Below, piece by piece: positions 1-13,538 of a stretch of 64,000 nucleotides of DNA; the first letter of the stretch is position 1; each line of letters starts with the position of its first letter. The position numbers were made by a program, and so were the translations under genes. Under the pieces are notes generated by a model that had not been told where the DNA came from, searched no databases, and worked only from the letters and a program-made list of their open reading frames with translations. The DNA is from Morella rubra (lineage: Eukaryota > Streptophyta > Magnoliopsida > Fagales > Myricaceae): assembly GCA_003952965.2 (NCBI GenBank), contig CM025851.1:26115798-26179797 (forward strand), written 5' to 3'.

Positions 1-431
1 GAACTGAAAAACATTAACTCAACTGGACTGGGATACGGCCAAGTGTACTTGCCTACTCCAACTTGCCCGCACGACCCGTCTTCCGGTTTTGGTGGGGATC
101 ATAGCTAAGCCTTGGGTGAACCGCTCTCTGCATGTGCAAAACAATAGAGGGGAAAAATGGCCATTATATGTGTCATCTGTCATGCGACAGTGGGTAATAT
201 TACCCTACATCCGAAGTAGGGGCTGCATGAATATACTGTTCTTCCAGTTTCTTGGTAGAGACGAAGGGAAAACATATAATCTAGGGAGAGCGACAATAGA
301 GTAAAAAGGTAAAGAAAAAAAAAAAGGAAGGGAAAAATACATAAAAAATTATCTTTCTACAAGGCTGTTTTTGGGAGGGACCCTGGACATGTCTGCTTCC
401 TATGCTATGGCTGCCGTGGGTGAAAATTAGA

Positions 432-615
432 GGGTGTTCGGTTAGAGAGTTTTTTGAGAATTTTTTGTATTTTGAGAATTTTTAGGTGATGTTAACTTTA
501 TTGGTATGCGTGTTTTAGTTATTTTTATGTAGTATTAAGAATGATGTTTAGTTGTAGAATATTTTGTATTCTGAGAATTCAAAAAAATCCTGAGGATTTT
601 TATATACCGAACTTG
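432..615. mobile_element. Possible small foldback/MITE-like element
   Basis: The left edge reads GGGTGTTCGGTTAGAG. The right edge, read on the minus strand, contains AAGTTCGGT followed by a T-rich stretch resembling the left arm. Termini that share GTTCGGT and contain TTTTGAGA-like arms suggest a non-autonomous inverted-repeat element of about 180 bp. No target duplication is clear, so the edges and class are uncertain. Confidence 0.35.
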
Positions 616-3600
616 CTTAGAAAGGTAGTTGAATTTGAAATGGAAAAAAAAAATTTCCCCTGCTCACTGTTGGGCAGCTAATTGAAAACGAATCGTACTG
701 GTCATATTTTGAATTCAACTCCACCTGACTCGAGTATCCTATTTTTGCGTGATGCCGCAACACTAGTCTGTGCCCTTGAACAAAGCAAGCGTGTTCTAAT
801 AACTAGGTAGGGCTCCTTTTGATTTTTTTTAGGTATAACTTCCTGCAGAAGTTTGTAGTACCACTCGTTATTATTAAATGATTAAGATTCGTTAAGTTAG
901 CATATAATTCACCTATTATTTCTTTGGGATTTTCAATTTATCTCTAAATGACAGTACTTAAGATTTAGAAAGAAAATATAGCCCTTGGGATCATAACTTG
1001 TTCTCTACGGATACGTGACACTTCAACAAACGTTATTTATCAATCCAAATCAAGACACTAATAGAAGATCAAGGTCAAATCATGACGCAAAGAAGACATA
1101 TGGTGTAATTCATGAAACTTCGAAGATCAATATAATCTGCTCGATCTATACAATTAATCCGAAATTAATTTTGCGATGAAGATGCCAAATGTTGGAGATC
1201 GAGCCAAACCCTAAGCGCAATTTGCAATAAGTTCAGCTATTAAATTAAGTGAACATGAATTGTCACCTCTATGGTATGCACCAAACCTAATAATTAGGGT
1301 TGAGCCAGGCGATGAAAATGTAGACTAATTCACGATGTGCAATATATAACTACTAGTAGTTAATTAGCTTCAAGTTTTCTAATCTAATGCTCTATTAATT
1401 AGTATGGTAGAAGGCTTGGGGAGCAAGTTTTGGTGTTGTATTGAAGAAGTGGGGAAGAGGTTGATAAGGGTTAATGCTTTTGTTTAGAGGAGGGAGAAGA
1501 TTGATGAACTTTTTTCTAATCATGCCTTAGAAAGTGATGACAAAGAGGAAAGTGAATATGCTTCTCCCATGATTATAGACTATCTTGCAATCTCCTACTA
1601 TGATTATTATTATTCCCACCACCTCCACTTTCACCTTCCACCGCAAACCCCAGCCGATCTAAGTCCTGTCATACTCATGCCCTTTGCCTTTTTCTGCCTT
1701 CTGATCTTTTCTTTCTTAAAAGGAATTATAAATGTAAAAACCTAGATAAAATATTTTATTCTGAATTTATAAAAATTCGAGCAGGGAAGAGTGTAAGTTT
1801 ACTTCAGTTCAATCATCCAATTCCCCCCTCCATATTCCCCATAAAGCTGTTTTCTCCTTTCTTTTTTCTTCTTTTCTCTCTGTGGGGTCTTTGGCCCTCT
1901 ATCTCTAAAGCTTCCTTCCACTTTGTATCTGATCTATACCTTCTTTTCATAGATACTATGCATCAGTACTGGATAAATTAAAGGCTCCAACATATTTCTT
2001 TCGCCATTAAAGTTTCTTTTCAAGTTGAACATGTACACTTGTACTGCAGATATACTTCTTCTGCTTTGGCTGGGTCCCTTTTTGAATCCACACATTTTCA
2101 GCTTCCCACGTTAATTGTTCTATATTAATTGGCATCATAAGTCGTCTACGGATATAGTCTAAAAACAAACAATTATCACCGTCTACCCCTCATTATGATC
2201 TGCAGGAAGATCTCATCTCCACCGTGCATTGCAGCACAGCTTAATTTCACTTAGAGGCCGGTTTGTCTCATATGCTTGTACGTATCAGTATCCATATTTC
2301 TTTTTATTAGTCTAGTTCCGCGGTACGTATCCATGCTTCTTGGTGGGACATGAAAAAGCTTCACCCTTCTTCTGTAAATAAAGCCAACTGCACAGAAGCA
2401 TGAGCCATATAGGTACTCGGTTTCACTTTTGGCAACAGTGTCGTGGTCCTAGAATTAGAAAGCCACCTTAACTTTGACGTCCTTGTCCATTAACCCTAAA
2501 AATGCGACTCACTTAGGAGGGTCGGTGCTCATAGTATCCTCAAGAATGACTAATATTCTATACCTCGTCAATCCTCATTAGCCTAGGTTTCTTTGTCCTT
2601 TTGTAGTATGGGATTTCACAATTAGCAGCATGCATGGAGTTTGTTAGCAAATGTAAAACATGACTATGATCGGCAACTAATAATTATAATAATAATGGTT
2701 GGCGCCATATCTATACATGGGAATTTGGAGGATCCTTAGAACCTCCTGTACTGTTATGGTGCGCGTGAGAAGACAAAAAAACAGCAGATTTTGGAATGGA
2801 TTGTGGACCTTCAATCTTCCGGTCTAGTTGTATGATCTGCATCATCATCAGGATCACTTGCAAAACTTTATGCTTGACATGATTGAATAGCCAAAAGGGT
2901 TTCCTTAGTGGATTATTAGGTGGGCAATAATAATAGTATGATTATGGAAATTATAAGAGAAATATATCAGTGAAAACTGGACAGTCGGGATCAACCAAAC
3001 AATGCAAATGATTTAATAGGATAACGGCATAATAATAAACCCTGCTCACCCTCCCCATTGTGTCAGTGGAGATAAATTTCACCGAATTTCGATGAGGCCT
3101 ATCAGATTACTATTTTTATATATATCATGCATTATTGGCTGTCATCAGGAAAAAATGTCACTTTAAGCATTTGCTTTGTAAGTAATGGACGTGAGAGGTG
3201 GGTCTTCATATATATGCATGAAATGATGGCGAAGATGATGGAGGGACCCAGATTGGCTTGATCATCACACGGAATCCCTTGGATTGAGGAAGTAGCAGCA
3301 GCAGCCTTGAACCGTGGGACCCTTTTTTAGAACACCTTTTCTTTAACGTTCACCAGCCACAGTATAAAAAGAAGAGAAGAGAAGGAGAAAAAGAATGTGA
3401 TGTGCATGTGATCCAACAGCCTTTATGTTCCCCTCTTCTTCGAACCAAATACACTTAAACCACCATTCCTTCTTCTGTCTTTTTTGACATTCGGTGACCA
3501 ATTCTACTTTTTTGGTTAATCATGTTAGGTCATATATAGATGTCTATGTTTTGTACTAAAAACTTGATTTGGGCCCATCTTTTGACATGCGAGGTCGGCC

Positions 3601-5212
3601 ATGGTGTCTGATCATCGACCACTACGGTTAAAAAGCATGTAATTAGTGGAATTTCAAAGGCCCAATATCACGTCAAAAGGATTATCGAAGCGTCTTTATG
3701 TGGTCTGAGAGTTGTCTTGTAGAATATACTTGGAACCCTAACACTTCGCTTGTATAAAGGGCAAAGTTTTCTGAAGTTCATAGAAGGATCCTTTTTACGT
3801 AGAAGTTTAATTGGTGTCTTTAACAAAGAAAGAGGGAAAGGAAAAGAGAGGGAAAAGAAGAAAGAAAGGGAGAAAGATAATGGAGGAAAGACGTCTCTTG
3901 TTGTTCTCTCCTTTTAATGTAACTCTAAAGCGAGTTAAAATTAGCTTTATTTGCTGATAAGAAACAACAGGGCCATGCAAGTCTACAATTTTTTGATGTG
4001 GAAAGGCTTTTGGACCTAAGATTTCTAATAGATTATAGTTGGAAGGAGCTGCTTTCGAACGTCTTTTTAAAGACAATTAAGCTTTTGCATGGATGCAAGA
4101 CCCTCCTTTATATTACCTATTTACTAGCTAGTAGATCCCTTCAAAGCTAAATAGCATTTTTTACTTCATTTGGGACAATGTCTTTCTTCATTAATGTGAT
4201 TACTAATTATGTAAGTTTTACCTAATAGTTAGTATGTCACGAAATTGATTTAATTAAGTTGCTAATGTTTAATTATCTCTTTAAATTATTGTTTGGGAAG
4301 AACTCCTACATATAATTAACGTCTAAAGAAAATCCGAAGTGTGGTCAGATGTATGTGTATGTATACATGTGCAATGCCTCATGAGTAAATTACCTATCCA
4401 AAACAATGGACATTATCATTGGTGTAACTGTAGTCAAAAATAAATTAATCTTAGATAAGGTTGACATTTAGACCAATAGGGATAAAGCATTGATCCTAAT
4501 GATGGTATCCTACAGTTAATTGGCTTAAAAAATAGGAAATGAGTTTTTAGCCTTTGAAATTATGATTTTACTCCCATAAAAATGTCTCTCTCAAACAACT
4601 TAATTTTTTTAGTTTACAGTAGTCACTGAGTTTATGACCTTATAAATAATTAGTCCTTCTGTCAGTTGACCGTTGCTTTGACTAACAGGAATAGTATCTA
4701 TGTCAATTGCCTTGCCTTGTCACCCAAATTTTTTCCACATCAGCAGCACTGAGTTGGGCTCGCGCTTTGTCGCTATTTCAAGGGATCAGAACAGTAAATG
4801 TTAAAGGATCTAGAACTCGACACTGAAGTTCCTGCATACAAACATTACAAACTTGCAGAGAGTACTTATTTGTAAGCTGAATTTTTTTTTTGACAATTAT
4901 TAAACTAATAATATTAAACGCGCCTGATAATAATCGATATATCCAGTGAAGTGTAAGGTATTTAAAAACAATTAGACGTACAACCGTCTTTTTTTGGGAA
5001 AAAGAAATGTGATCAATTGCAAGACTTCGTCCACCAAGTTTGAATAAAGAACTCAACCATAGACTGAGATTAGGTGGATGTTTATCAATTCAGTCGAGGT
5101 GCATGTGTATCATTTATTAAGGGGGGATGGCTATAGTACGGTACGCAGTAAATTTCTATGGAGATCCCAGAACAATCTTTTTAATTAATTAACTACTATT
5201 CTCTCTTTTAAT

Positions 5213-5234
5213 ATTATATATATATATATATATA
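5213..5234. repeat. TA dinucleotide microsatellite
   Basis: Uninterrupted TA repeat of about 11 units in gene-free DNA. Confidence 0.9.
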
Positions 5235-7633
5235 GTACCAGTTAGACACCTGTTAGTGATTAGTGGCTAATGATCAGTGAGTGGTTTCCTTATATATGTC
5301 TGGAACTTGGACTGAATTTCGGACACTTCTTTCTGCTTCGCAGTAATTAAAAATAACTTTTTCCCTTCAATGCTTTGAAGTGAAGGTACGCAATAAGTTA
5401 GGAATTACCACCCAGCTTCTTTTTCAGTCAACATCCTTAACAGTTCAATTTTCGCCATTTAGTGGCAATCTCTCTCTCTCGCTGTACAATCACTGTATTG
5501 AGAAATGTCCTTGACTCTATTCAGAGGCCTACTTAAAAGCCCTTGGACCCTATATCTACAGATGAGGAAAATAGGAACCATGTCTAGTGAAGAAGAATGA
5601 AGCTAGTTGTCTTTCTTCATTAAAAAAAAGTGGAGGAAACCTGTTATAAACAGAGAATGCAGTATTACCATGTGTCCACATATTTGCATGAATAAAATGT
5701 AGCTGCTGCATTCCTTGATTTGACTGGGAGAAGATGTGATCTAGAAGGACAGAGATGTCGATCTCTTACACAGAGGACAAAGCCTAGGGCTAGCTGCATG
5801 GGTACAATATTAGTGACCTAGAAAGACAAACGGGTATCTCGGTCGGTACATTATTATCAGATGCCATTTCCTCGTGGGATCCATATACTCTCGTGACCCC
5901 TTAATGTTTTGTTTCGCTTTCTTGCACTTGGGCTCCTGAAGAGTTTGAACCTTCTTGACGCCCCCACTTTCTCCGCCTAGCTAGCTCCATTAGGACCATA
6001 ACCATGATACAGCAGTGCTTTTCTCAGATTAAATTAATATATAATATAACATGAGATGGTTGTGTTTCTCGCCGTGCAGGAAAGGGGCCAGTGAAACGGA
6101 CAAAAGAGAGTGCGAGAAGAGACAGAAGAAAGAACCTTGTAGCTTGTCGTATAGAATACAGACTTTGATTCTTTCACTTTAGAAAGAGTGCGATAAAGAA
6201 ACTGCTTGTAATATTATATCTGTTCCTCATATCAGTCACCAGTACTTTAAGTAATGGGGTTTTATCCGTATTCGCTCTATGTTTTAAGTTGTCTCTCCTT
6301 GAAATTCTCGAACAGATTATATAATACTGAACGCTGGTTTGTTTATTATCCGAGATGTATTTTTCGAAAGGTATCAGCGGTGGTCATGTGAGGGGAGGTG
6401 GGGTTGGTTCACTTTCACTGCGTTTTAGAAATTAGAATAGAATCTTCTTGGCTCTCAACTTGTAGAAAGAGAAAATGGGGATTTTTGTGTATGTTTTGGG
6501 GTGATTTTTCTAGTGATCGATGGTGGTGGGCTCCGTAGGATCTGTTTGAGTTGCTGACAAGTTGTGAGGGAAAATCAGCCTTTGTTTCTAGATTTCCATA
6601 CTATGTGGACCCCCTCTTCACTCTCATACAGATGTCTCGCATTATTCAGGCAAAAATGCTTCATAAAATTAATGGCTTTCTCATAAACTATTCTTATGCT
6701 CATTTTCGCACACCACGCTTTTGATCTTAGGTCAAGTCCACCATGCTTATAACTTTACATCTCCTAACAAGCCGATTATCTTCATCAATAATGCATCCAC
6801 CTTCCATTATGGTTCAGATTTGGATAATCAACTGATTAGATTATCTTCTTCAACCCCATCATTATCCAAAATTTTATTTTATTTTTTATTTTTTATTTTT
6901 TCATTATGGACGGTGATATAATTATTTGGAGTTCTGGCTTTTTGGTACCCTATATGAAGTACATATAAGGCCCTTTTTTCGTGTACACATCTTAATGATG
7001 TTTGCACACGATCAGCTAGGAGGGAAATATTCCCGGAAATGTGCACGTAACATGAATGAGGGAATAGGGTTGTCGAAAGAAGTATATGTTATCTAAGGAA
7101 AAGAACAAAACAAGTATCACGAGAATGGCATAATCTCAGAACCATAAAAATTAAAAGGACTTCTGTCTCCACGAGAGCCGCTGCAGTTGCTCAGAGTGTG
7201 CAGATGGGTAAGGATGTGAACGGGGAATTTAGAGGAAAGAAATTTAAAAAGAGAGAGAAAGAAGCAAGTCTTCATCTTATATCGGAGGGAGGCCGTTTCG
7301 GAGTGTTATCGAATATCGGGACTTGAAGCTGACAGTGCTGCTAACTTTGTTTAGTTTAGTTTTTTTTTTCGTTTTCCTTTTAAGTAAGAAAGAAAATGAA
7401 TGTCACATGCAAATGCTTATAATCTCTTCTCCACTATCCCTCTCTAGCTATAGTCTCTGGTATCCCTGTGTACTTGTACATCACTGATAAATCATGCTTA
7501 GTTTGAATTTTTATGAAAAGGGATTAATCAAAGATTGAGTTCAGTCTTGATGCAGTAGCATTGTAAGGTGACATTTACTTGGATTTTTCATAAATACGAG
7601 ACAGCAAACTGGCTAGCTATAAACTCCACATTG

Positions 7634-7658
7634 CTCTCTCTCTCTCTCTCTCTCTCTT
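7634..7658. repeat. CT dinucleotide microsatellite
   Basis: About 12 CT units, roughly 2.2 kb upstream of the HSFB4 start codon. It is one of several GA/CT tracts around that gene. Confidence 0.9.
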
Positions 7659-8711
7659 CCTGCAAAATTCATGCAAAGTAAAGATAAGTCATATACTTTG
7701 TACCCCTCTCAGGAAATTCCTAACGGGTTCTTTGAGCTGCTGTTGAAGAAAAGAAAGTCTTGGCTTGTTCAGTAATCTTCAAATAGTGTCTTGAAAACTT
7801 GGTGATATTTTTTTCTGGGGAAATCAAGTTTACTCCATGTTGATTCCCAAACATGGAAAAGTGCCGAGAACATGTAAAAAGTGCGAAATTTTATGGTGGG
7901 GAACCGGGACAGTTTAACTTTGGTTTTCCAATAATGAGAATCATAGGCATGATCAAAATAATCAGTTGAGGATCTATGTGAAATAATGAGTCATCATTTT
8001 CTTATTCTTTCACTTTGGTCTTGCTTGTGTCCCCACACACCCCCGCCTACAGTCACTTACTCATCACTTAATGAATCCATCTATATTACTTTTATAGGAT
8101 CCCTCATTAACCACTTATTGCAATGTTTTCCCTGCAATCTTGTTCAGATTGCGACACCTGTGGAGTTACTGCATTAGAAGCTGTAGGAGACCTTGACCTT
8201 ATTATGTTCCCCCTCCTTCTGTTCTGTTCTGTTCTTTTCTGTGCTGTTCTGTTCTGTTTGATATATATGTCTAACTCAGCATGAAATGTGGTGTCACAGG
8301 CTGGTTAGGCATGATTCTTTGCACATATGTCATTATGTTGATTACAATGCATGAAACGTCCATGCCTCCTAGGGAGAAATAAAGAGATTGAGAAGATGGG
8401 GGATGGGGATGTACGTATATAAAACAAATATTTCTTGGGCCATTACAAAAGAAAGGAAAGGAAAAAGCTGAGACATTTTTACAGTTCTTCATGGAAACTT
8501 TTGGGGCCAATAATTCAATCACCTGGACAGGTCAGCACAAAAAGAAGCCGAGCCGAGGAAGAGCCAAGGTTGGAGGCTCAAAGTAGGCAGGCTACAGGGG
8601 CTAGAGAGAGAAAGAGCTATTGTGAGAAACATAGTGAGTAAAGGTAGTAGTGGCCAGAGAGCATGACATTAGCCGTATGATATTGAAGTTTGGAATATTA
8701 TGGGAGAAAGA

Positions 8712-8760
8712 AGGAGAAGAAGAAGAAGAAGAAGAAGGAAGAGAGAGAGAGAGAGAGAGA
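8712..8760. repeat. GAA then GA purine tract
   Basis: A run of GAA/AAG triplets passes into about ten GA units. The open frames here, such as a serine/leucine-rich one on the minus strand, are products of the repeat and not genes. Confidence 0.85.
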
Positions 8761-9638
8761 CAGATATGCAAATGGAAGCGAAGCATTAGAAGGAAGAAAT
8801 GTCGTCACTTAGAACAGGCTTTAAATCCCATCACGTAGTTCGATGTATCCTTTACCTTATATCTGCTAGAGGTAGTAGAAAATGATGGGGATTCGAAATC
8901 GGAGACTGTGTTTGGTTGGTGACATTAAACAACAAAGGGAAAGCTACAAAATAGAAAGAGGACACTCGTTTGACGTGAAGTGAAACCACCTTCCTCTCGT
9001 TTCTTTTCCTAAAAACTATTTGTTAAAAAAGACACAGTGCTCCCTCTGACCGAAATACCCTCTTCGAGGCTTCTCGATATGCAGCTTGCTAATCAGAGAA
9101 CTTGAACCGCAAACCCTCACTACAATCATAAGTTTTGTGCACCTAAGTTTCTCCAATTTATTTCAAATGTTGTCAAAAAAAAAAGGGTGCCAAAACATCA
9201 GGCAACAATGCCATTAATACTGCGTTCTTTACAAACAGATCAGTGCTAAAAGAAGGTCTGTATAAGATGCAAAATTTTGAAAGAGAACCAGGAAAAGAGG
9301 GTTGAGGAAAGAAAAGACCACGACTTATATGGAACAGTAGTAATGAGCGTTTGACTATATTTTGTATCAGAGATAAAAAGGAAGCAGGAAAAGGAAGAAG
9401 AAGAGGGGTGGCAACGTCAATTTCTAAAGACAGTGCTGCCCTGTACCATCCTCCTGTGCGTGATTTTAAGTGGGTGTGCGCGGGATCAATGTCAGGGACC
9501 TGAGAGAGAGAGAGAGAGTCACGGGTTTGTCTTGAAAGGCCCTTATTTCACAGTCCTAGACAGACAGACACATATTCTTTCTCACTACATAACCGAGGAG
9601 GGAAACAAACATATATTTTTATACCAGATAATAAATAA

Positions 9639-9647
9639 TATAAAAAG
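9639..9647 (+). promoter_or_regulatory. Candidate TATA box of HSFB4
   Basis: TATAAAAAG lies about 215 bp before the HSFB4 ATG. A start about 30 bp downstream would give a leader near 185 nt that I read as free of upstream ATGs and that ends in a long CT-rich tract (9780-9835). This is inferred from position and sequence only. Confidence 0.4.
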
Positions 9648-9853
9648 AAATTACTTTTTGTTTTCGGAAGGAAAAAAACAACAGCATTACACAGTACAGC
9701 ACCCCTCCTCTTCAACATTTTTATCCATCAACACTCCCAGTCTCACTCATCTCCTCAACCCCACTATTTTTCTCACTCAGATCTTCTGCTCTCTCTCTGT
9801 CTCTCGCTCTCTGTCTTTGCTCGTGAGGAGAGGAGCTTCTGCTTGATCTTCCA

Positions 9854-11042
9854 ATGGCTCTTATGCTAGACAATTGTGAGGGCATCTTGCTCTCTTTAGA
9901 CTCCCACAAATCAGTCCCAGCTCCATTCCTCACCAAAACGTACCAACTGGTAGACGATCCGGCAACCGACCACATCGTTTCTTGGGGCGAAGACGACACC
10001 ACCTTCGTCGTTTGGCGGCCCCCTGAGTTCGCTCGCGACCTCCTCCCCAACTACTTTAAGCACAACAATTTCTCCAGCTTCGTCCGTCAGCTCAACACCT
10101 ATGTACGTATATATGTCTCCTCTCGCCCAGTACTCCTCGGTTAAGGTTAAAGGTTGATGCTTTGTTGTTTTTACTGGAATGGTTTTTTTATTTTTTTGTT
10201 TGGGTATTTGCCAAAACTAGGGTTTTCGAAAGATCGTACCGGACAGATGGGAGTTTGCCAACGAGTTCTTCAAGAAGGGGGAGAAGCACTTGCTGTGTGA
10301 GATCCACAGAAGGAAAACTGCTCAGCCCCAAGTAGCCATTAACCAACACCACCACCATCACCATCCACATTCTCCTCTAGGCGTCAATGGCACGAGTTTC
10401 TTCCCCTTCCCAGGCCGAGTCAGCATCTCCCCCTCTGATTCCGACGAGCAAGCCAATTGGTGTGACTCTCCTCCGCTCTCTTCCCCAAGAGGTGGCACAG
10501 GAATCTCAGTTATTGGAGGCAACTACAACACCTCGGTGGCGGCGCTCTCGGAGGACAATGAAAGACTCAGGCGAAGCAACTCGATGCTAATGTCTGAACT
10601 CGCTCACATGCGGAAACTTTACAACGATATCATATATTTTGTTCAAAACCATGTAAAGCCAGTGGCTCCAAGCAATTCTTACCCTTCGTCTTTACTTCTT
10701 TGCAACCCACCCGCAACTGCCTCTCCCATTACTGCCAATGGTTCAACGGTGCAAAAGCCTTTGAACCACATTCTTGGGTACTATCCGGCTAACCCTAAGC
10801 AAGCCTCTCACCCCCATGTCACGAACTCTCCAAACAGTATATCAAAGAACTCCGTGACAATTCTTGAAGAACATAACAGCAATGGCTGCAAGACGAAGCT
10901 GTTTGGCGTGCCCCTTCAATCAAAGAAAAGATTGCACCCAGAGTACGGTGCTAATCCAACAAACATGGAGACTAGCAAGGCTCGTTTAGTGTTGGAAAAG
11001 GATGATTTACGCTTAAATCTCATGCCTCCTTCGACATGTTAG
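9854..11042 (+). CDS. HSFB4: Class B heat-shock transcription factor, HSFB4 (SCHIZORIZA) type
   Basis: Two exons: 9854-10102 and 10221-11042. The 118-bp GT-AG intron (10103-10220) splits the DNA-binding domain after QLNTY and before [10 protein letters not shown], the classical position in plant HSF genes. The predicted protein has 356 residues. The winged-helix HSF domain spans about 21-116. A histidine run lies at 126-131. A coiled-coil HR-A/B oligomerisation region lies at about 188-228. LFGV at 310-313 is the class B repressor tetrapeptide, followed by the basic stretch KKR at about 318-320. There is no class A AHA activator motif, as expected for a repressor-type HSF. The N-terminus and domain match HSFB4, which in Arabidopsis (SCHIZORIZA) controls asymmetric division in root stem cells. 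The ATG is the first after the CT-rich leader. The gene looks intact. Confidence 0.95.
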
Positions 11043-11453
11043 TTTCCTCAAATCCGTTAGAAATCTAGGCTCCTTTTCACCTCCTTTTTCCTTTTTTTGC
11101 TCGTTTGATGTTTTTTCCTTTCTTTTTCTGTTTCGGTCTGGAAGTCTGATGGTATTAATAGTGGATCATATGTGTGTGCGTGCGTCTGGGTGTTTGTGAG
11201 CGAGTGTGTATATAACTTTAGCGCCGGTATTATCGTTGTCTTCCACAGCCATGAATGCAGGTGGGTTTTGGTTAGAGTGAAGATCAAAGCAACTTTTGGA
11301 ATCACCAATGCCATCTTCTCCCTTCAGTATTCTTCTTTTTCAGTGGTGCAATTTATTGCTCTCGATGACTCGATCAGCGGATCTCTTCCGCTTCTTCTCC
11401 TTCCGTTTCTTTTTCTGACTTCGATTCTAGATGTTCAGTTTCATTAATGCGGC

Positions 11454-11490
11454 AGAGAGAGAGAGAGAGAGAGAGAGATGAGAGAGAGAG
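11454..11490. repeat. GA microsatellite downstream of HSFB4
   Basis: About 17 GA units with a few interruptions, roughly 410 bp after the HSFB4 stop codon. Confidence 0.9.
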
Positions 11491-12165
11491 CGAGATGAGA
11501 CGTGATGGTAATGAAGTTTGATTAAAGGTAACCAGGAAAAAAAAGCTCTGAGAGAGTTGCCGCTGGTTCATTGACAATTTCCTTTAGGGCTTTCTCTGAT
11601 TACGCCATTAATGGTTGATACGTACAACCATGAATCAGAAAAACTACTTCAGCTAAGCTCAAAGACCTATACAAAGAGATTTTATTTCAAAAAAGTAGCT
11701 GACACCCGATGACAATTCGTTCCCGCAAATCATATATTAGCAGCGTCATTATTGTTTATATGATTACTATTATTGTCAAAAAAAAGTTATACCATGATTT
11801 ACAGAAAAAGAAGTCTGTCATGCTGTATGATGAAGTTTATAATCTCCATTTCTCGTTTCTATGACCTGTCAGTCACGCAAACGAGAGAGAGAGAGACAGA
11901 GATACTTAAAAAACAAAAGAGTGGGTTATTCGATGAAAGCGAAATAGAAGAGAACTGACTAAAACTGTTGTTTGAAATGTTTCTATCAAGGCTTCTATAC
12001 TTGTTATTCTTCTTCTTCTTCTGAAGACCAGAAACCTTTGCCTTTTCCTACTTTAAGTACCTGATCAAAGTCCTCAAACTCTCTTTGGATCCTATCCTCT
12101 TTCCCTTCCCCTTCTTTCACCAATTCCAAGCTCTTTTTCCTTCTTCCAGGCGAAAACCAGAAAGG

Positions 12166-12170
<5 letters not shown>

Positions 12171-12221
<51 letters not shown>
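12171..12221. repeat. Long perfect GA microsatellite
   Basis: Perfect GA repeat of about 25 units, about 1.1 kb downstream of HSFB4. It is likely polymorphic. Apparent proteins across it are poly-Ser-Leu translations of the repeat. Confidence 0.95.
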
Positions 12222-12223
<2 letters not shown>

Positions 12224-13538
12224 TTGAATGGTAGATGACCAAACCCTTTTTGCCCAAAAACCCCATCTCTTTTAGGCCTTTGCTTGTCCGTCTGTCCAAC
12301 ATCCCTATTCAAGTAAAGTTTCAGATAAAGTTTGAATAGGCATTTCCACTGGTTTTTGCTTTTCTTGATCCTGGTTGTTCAGGTATTTCGTGCTCATATT
12401 AATCCAAGCGAGAAACCCTGTAAAACACGCGATGAAAGCAAGCTAAGAGATATCTACCTAAAGCCTCCAGTGAGATAGATTTCGAAATATAACAGAATTA
12501 GGATATCTATTTAGTGCAATGATTTCGTCTCCAGAAAACAAAAAAAAAATATACAAAAAACCCTATCCCAGTTTGACACCAGTGGTACCCCCCCTATGCC
12601 CCTCCTCCCTAAGCTTTTGTCCCTTTTAGAGAGTCGCACGTGATTACAATCTGCACGTGTTTAGAAGTAGGGATATACGGTCGTTTGGTCCAATCGAAGG
12701 ACGTTGTAGAAAAAGTGGGTATAATGGGCTTCAAAAGTGGGATACGGCTCATGGCGTAAAAGATGCTTTGGGAAGGAAGCAATGAAGGAAGGGAGCGTTT
12801 TTGCATTGCTGAACAGCCGTATTCAACCACGTAAAGATCAATGCTCGAGGGAGCAGAAATATAAAGGGGCGGGGAAAAAAGATGAATTTTGGGGTTTTAA
12901 AAAGAGCATGTGTGCTTCGTTTTTAGTCTTTTGGAGGTACTTTGTTGACATTTTTTCTTCCCCTGTATTTCTTTTCTTTTGGGAGGAGTAGGACACTTTA
13001 TTGACCAGTTCTTATAATATGTGCATGGTAAAGGCATACAGGAAGACCTAATTACAAGTCTACGGCAAAAAGGTTAGATGCATGTACGCAAGTTTTATTA
13101 CTGTTCTCAAATAAGATCCACACATGACACATCTAGCTTATTCTTTATGTATGGTTTTATTCGGACAAACGACATAGTTTAGGACATATATATTCGATTA
13201 CAATTGAAAAGTTGCCATATTTGGTATTGAAAAAAAAAAACACATTAGCATCATGAGTACTTTGGGCCGAAATGGGCCTTTACCGCTCTGAACTTTTTCT
13301 TAGCTAGGGTAAGCAAACAAAACTGTTTTGGGCCACCCGACAAGGGTTTATGCTGGCAAGGTTCAATTATTTATGGGTCACGACAAAACAATGTAGAAAG
13401 ATCCGGAAAAGAAATCACTCAGAGAGAAGACACAAATGAACAAAGAAACTACGACAATGTATGAAATTTGTCCCTGCTAACATAAATAGCGTGGCCACAA
13501 GAAAATATCGAGTTCGTTTAATAGAATATTTTGACAAT

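Larger units (their letters stand above)
1..9625. other. Gene-free intergenic DNA upstream of HSFB4
   Basis: I see no convincing gene on either strand. Open frames are short, lack recognisable domains and often run through low-complexity sequence. The stretch is AT-rich and contains simple repeats: a TA run near 5213-5234, a CT run at 7634-7658, and GAA/GA runs at 8712-8760. It also has a possible small foldback element at 432-615. The 3' part, nearest HSFB4, probably contains its promoter. Non-coding RNA genes or distant enhancers cannot be excluded by eye. Confidence 0.6.
11043..13538. other. Intergenic DNA downstream of HSFB4
   Basis: No recognisable gene. The first few hundred bases probably include the HSFB4 3' UTR. 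Two GA microsatellites lie here (11454-11490 and 12171-12221). They generate spurious serine/leucine-repeat frames on the minus strand. The rest is AT-rich with short frames only. Confidence 0.6.

Noticed and set aside
2834..2870. GCATCATCATCAGGATCA-like sequence reminiscent of miR172 passenger strand
   Set aside because: The match to miR172 is poor and I found no complementary arm at a suitable distance for a hairpin.
9433..9846. 137-codon frame directly upstream of HSFB4
   Set aside because: It begins at a non-ATG codon, runs through CT-rich promoter/leader sequence and ends before the HSFB4 ATG. It has no domain.
9721..10370. Minus-strand frames over HSFB4 exons
   Set aside because: They are antisense shadows of the strongly conserved HSF coding exons.
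12004..12312. Open frames on the minus strand rich in Ser-Leu repeats
   Set aside because: They are translations of the perfect GA microsatellite at 12171-12221 in alternative frames, with no flanking domain or start context.
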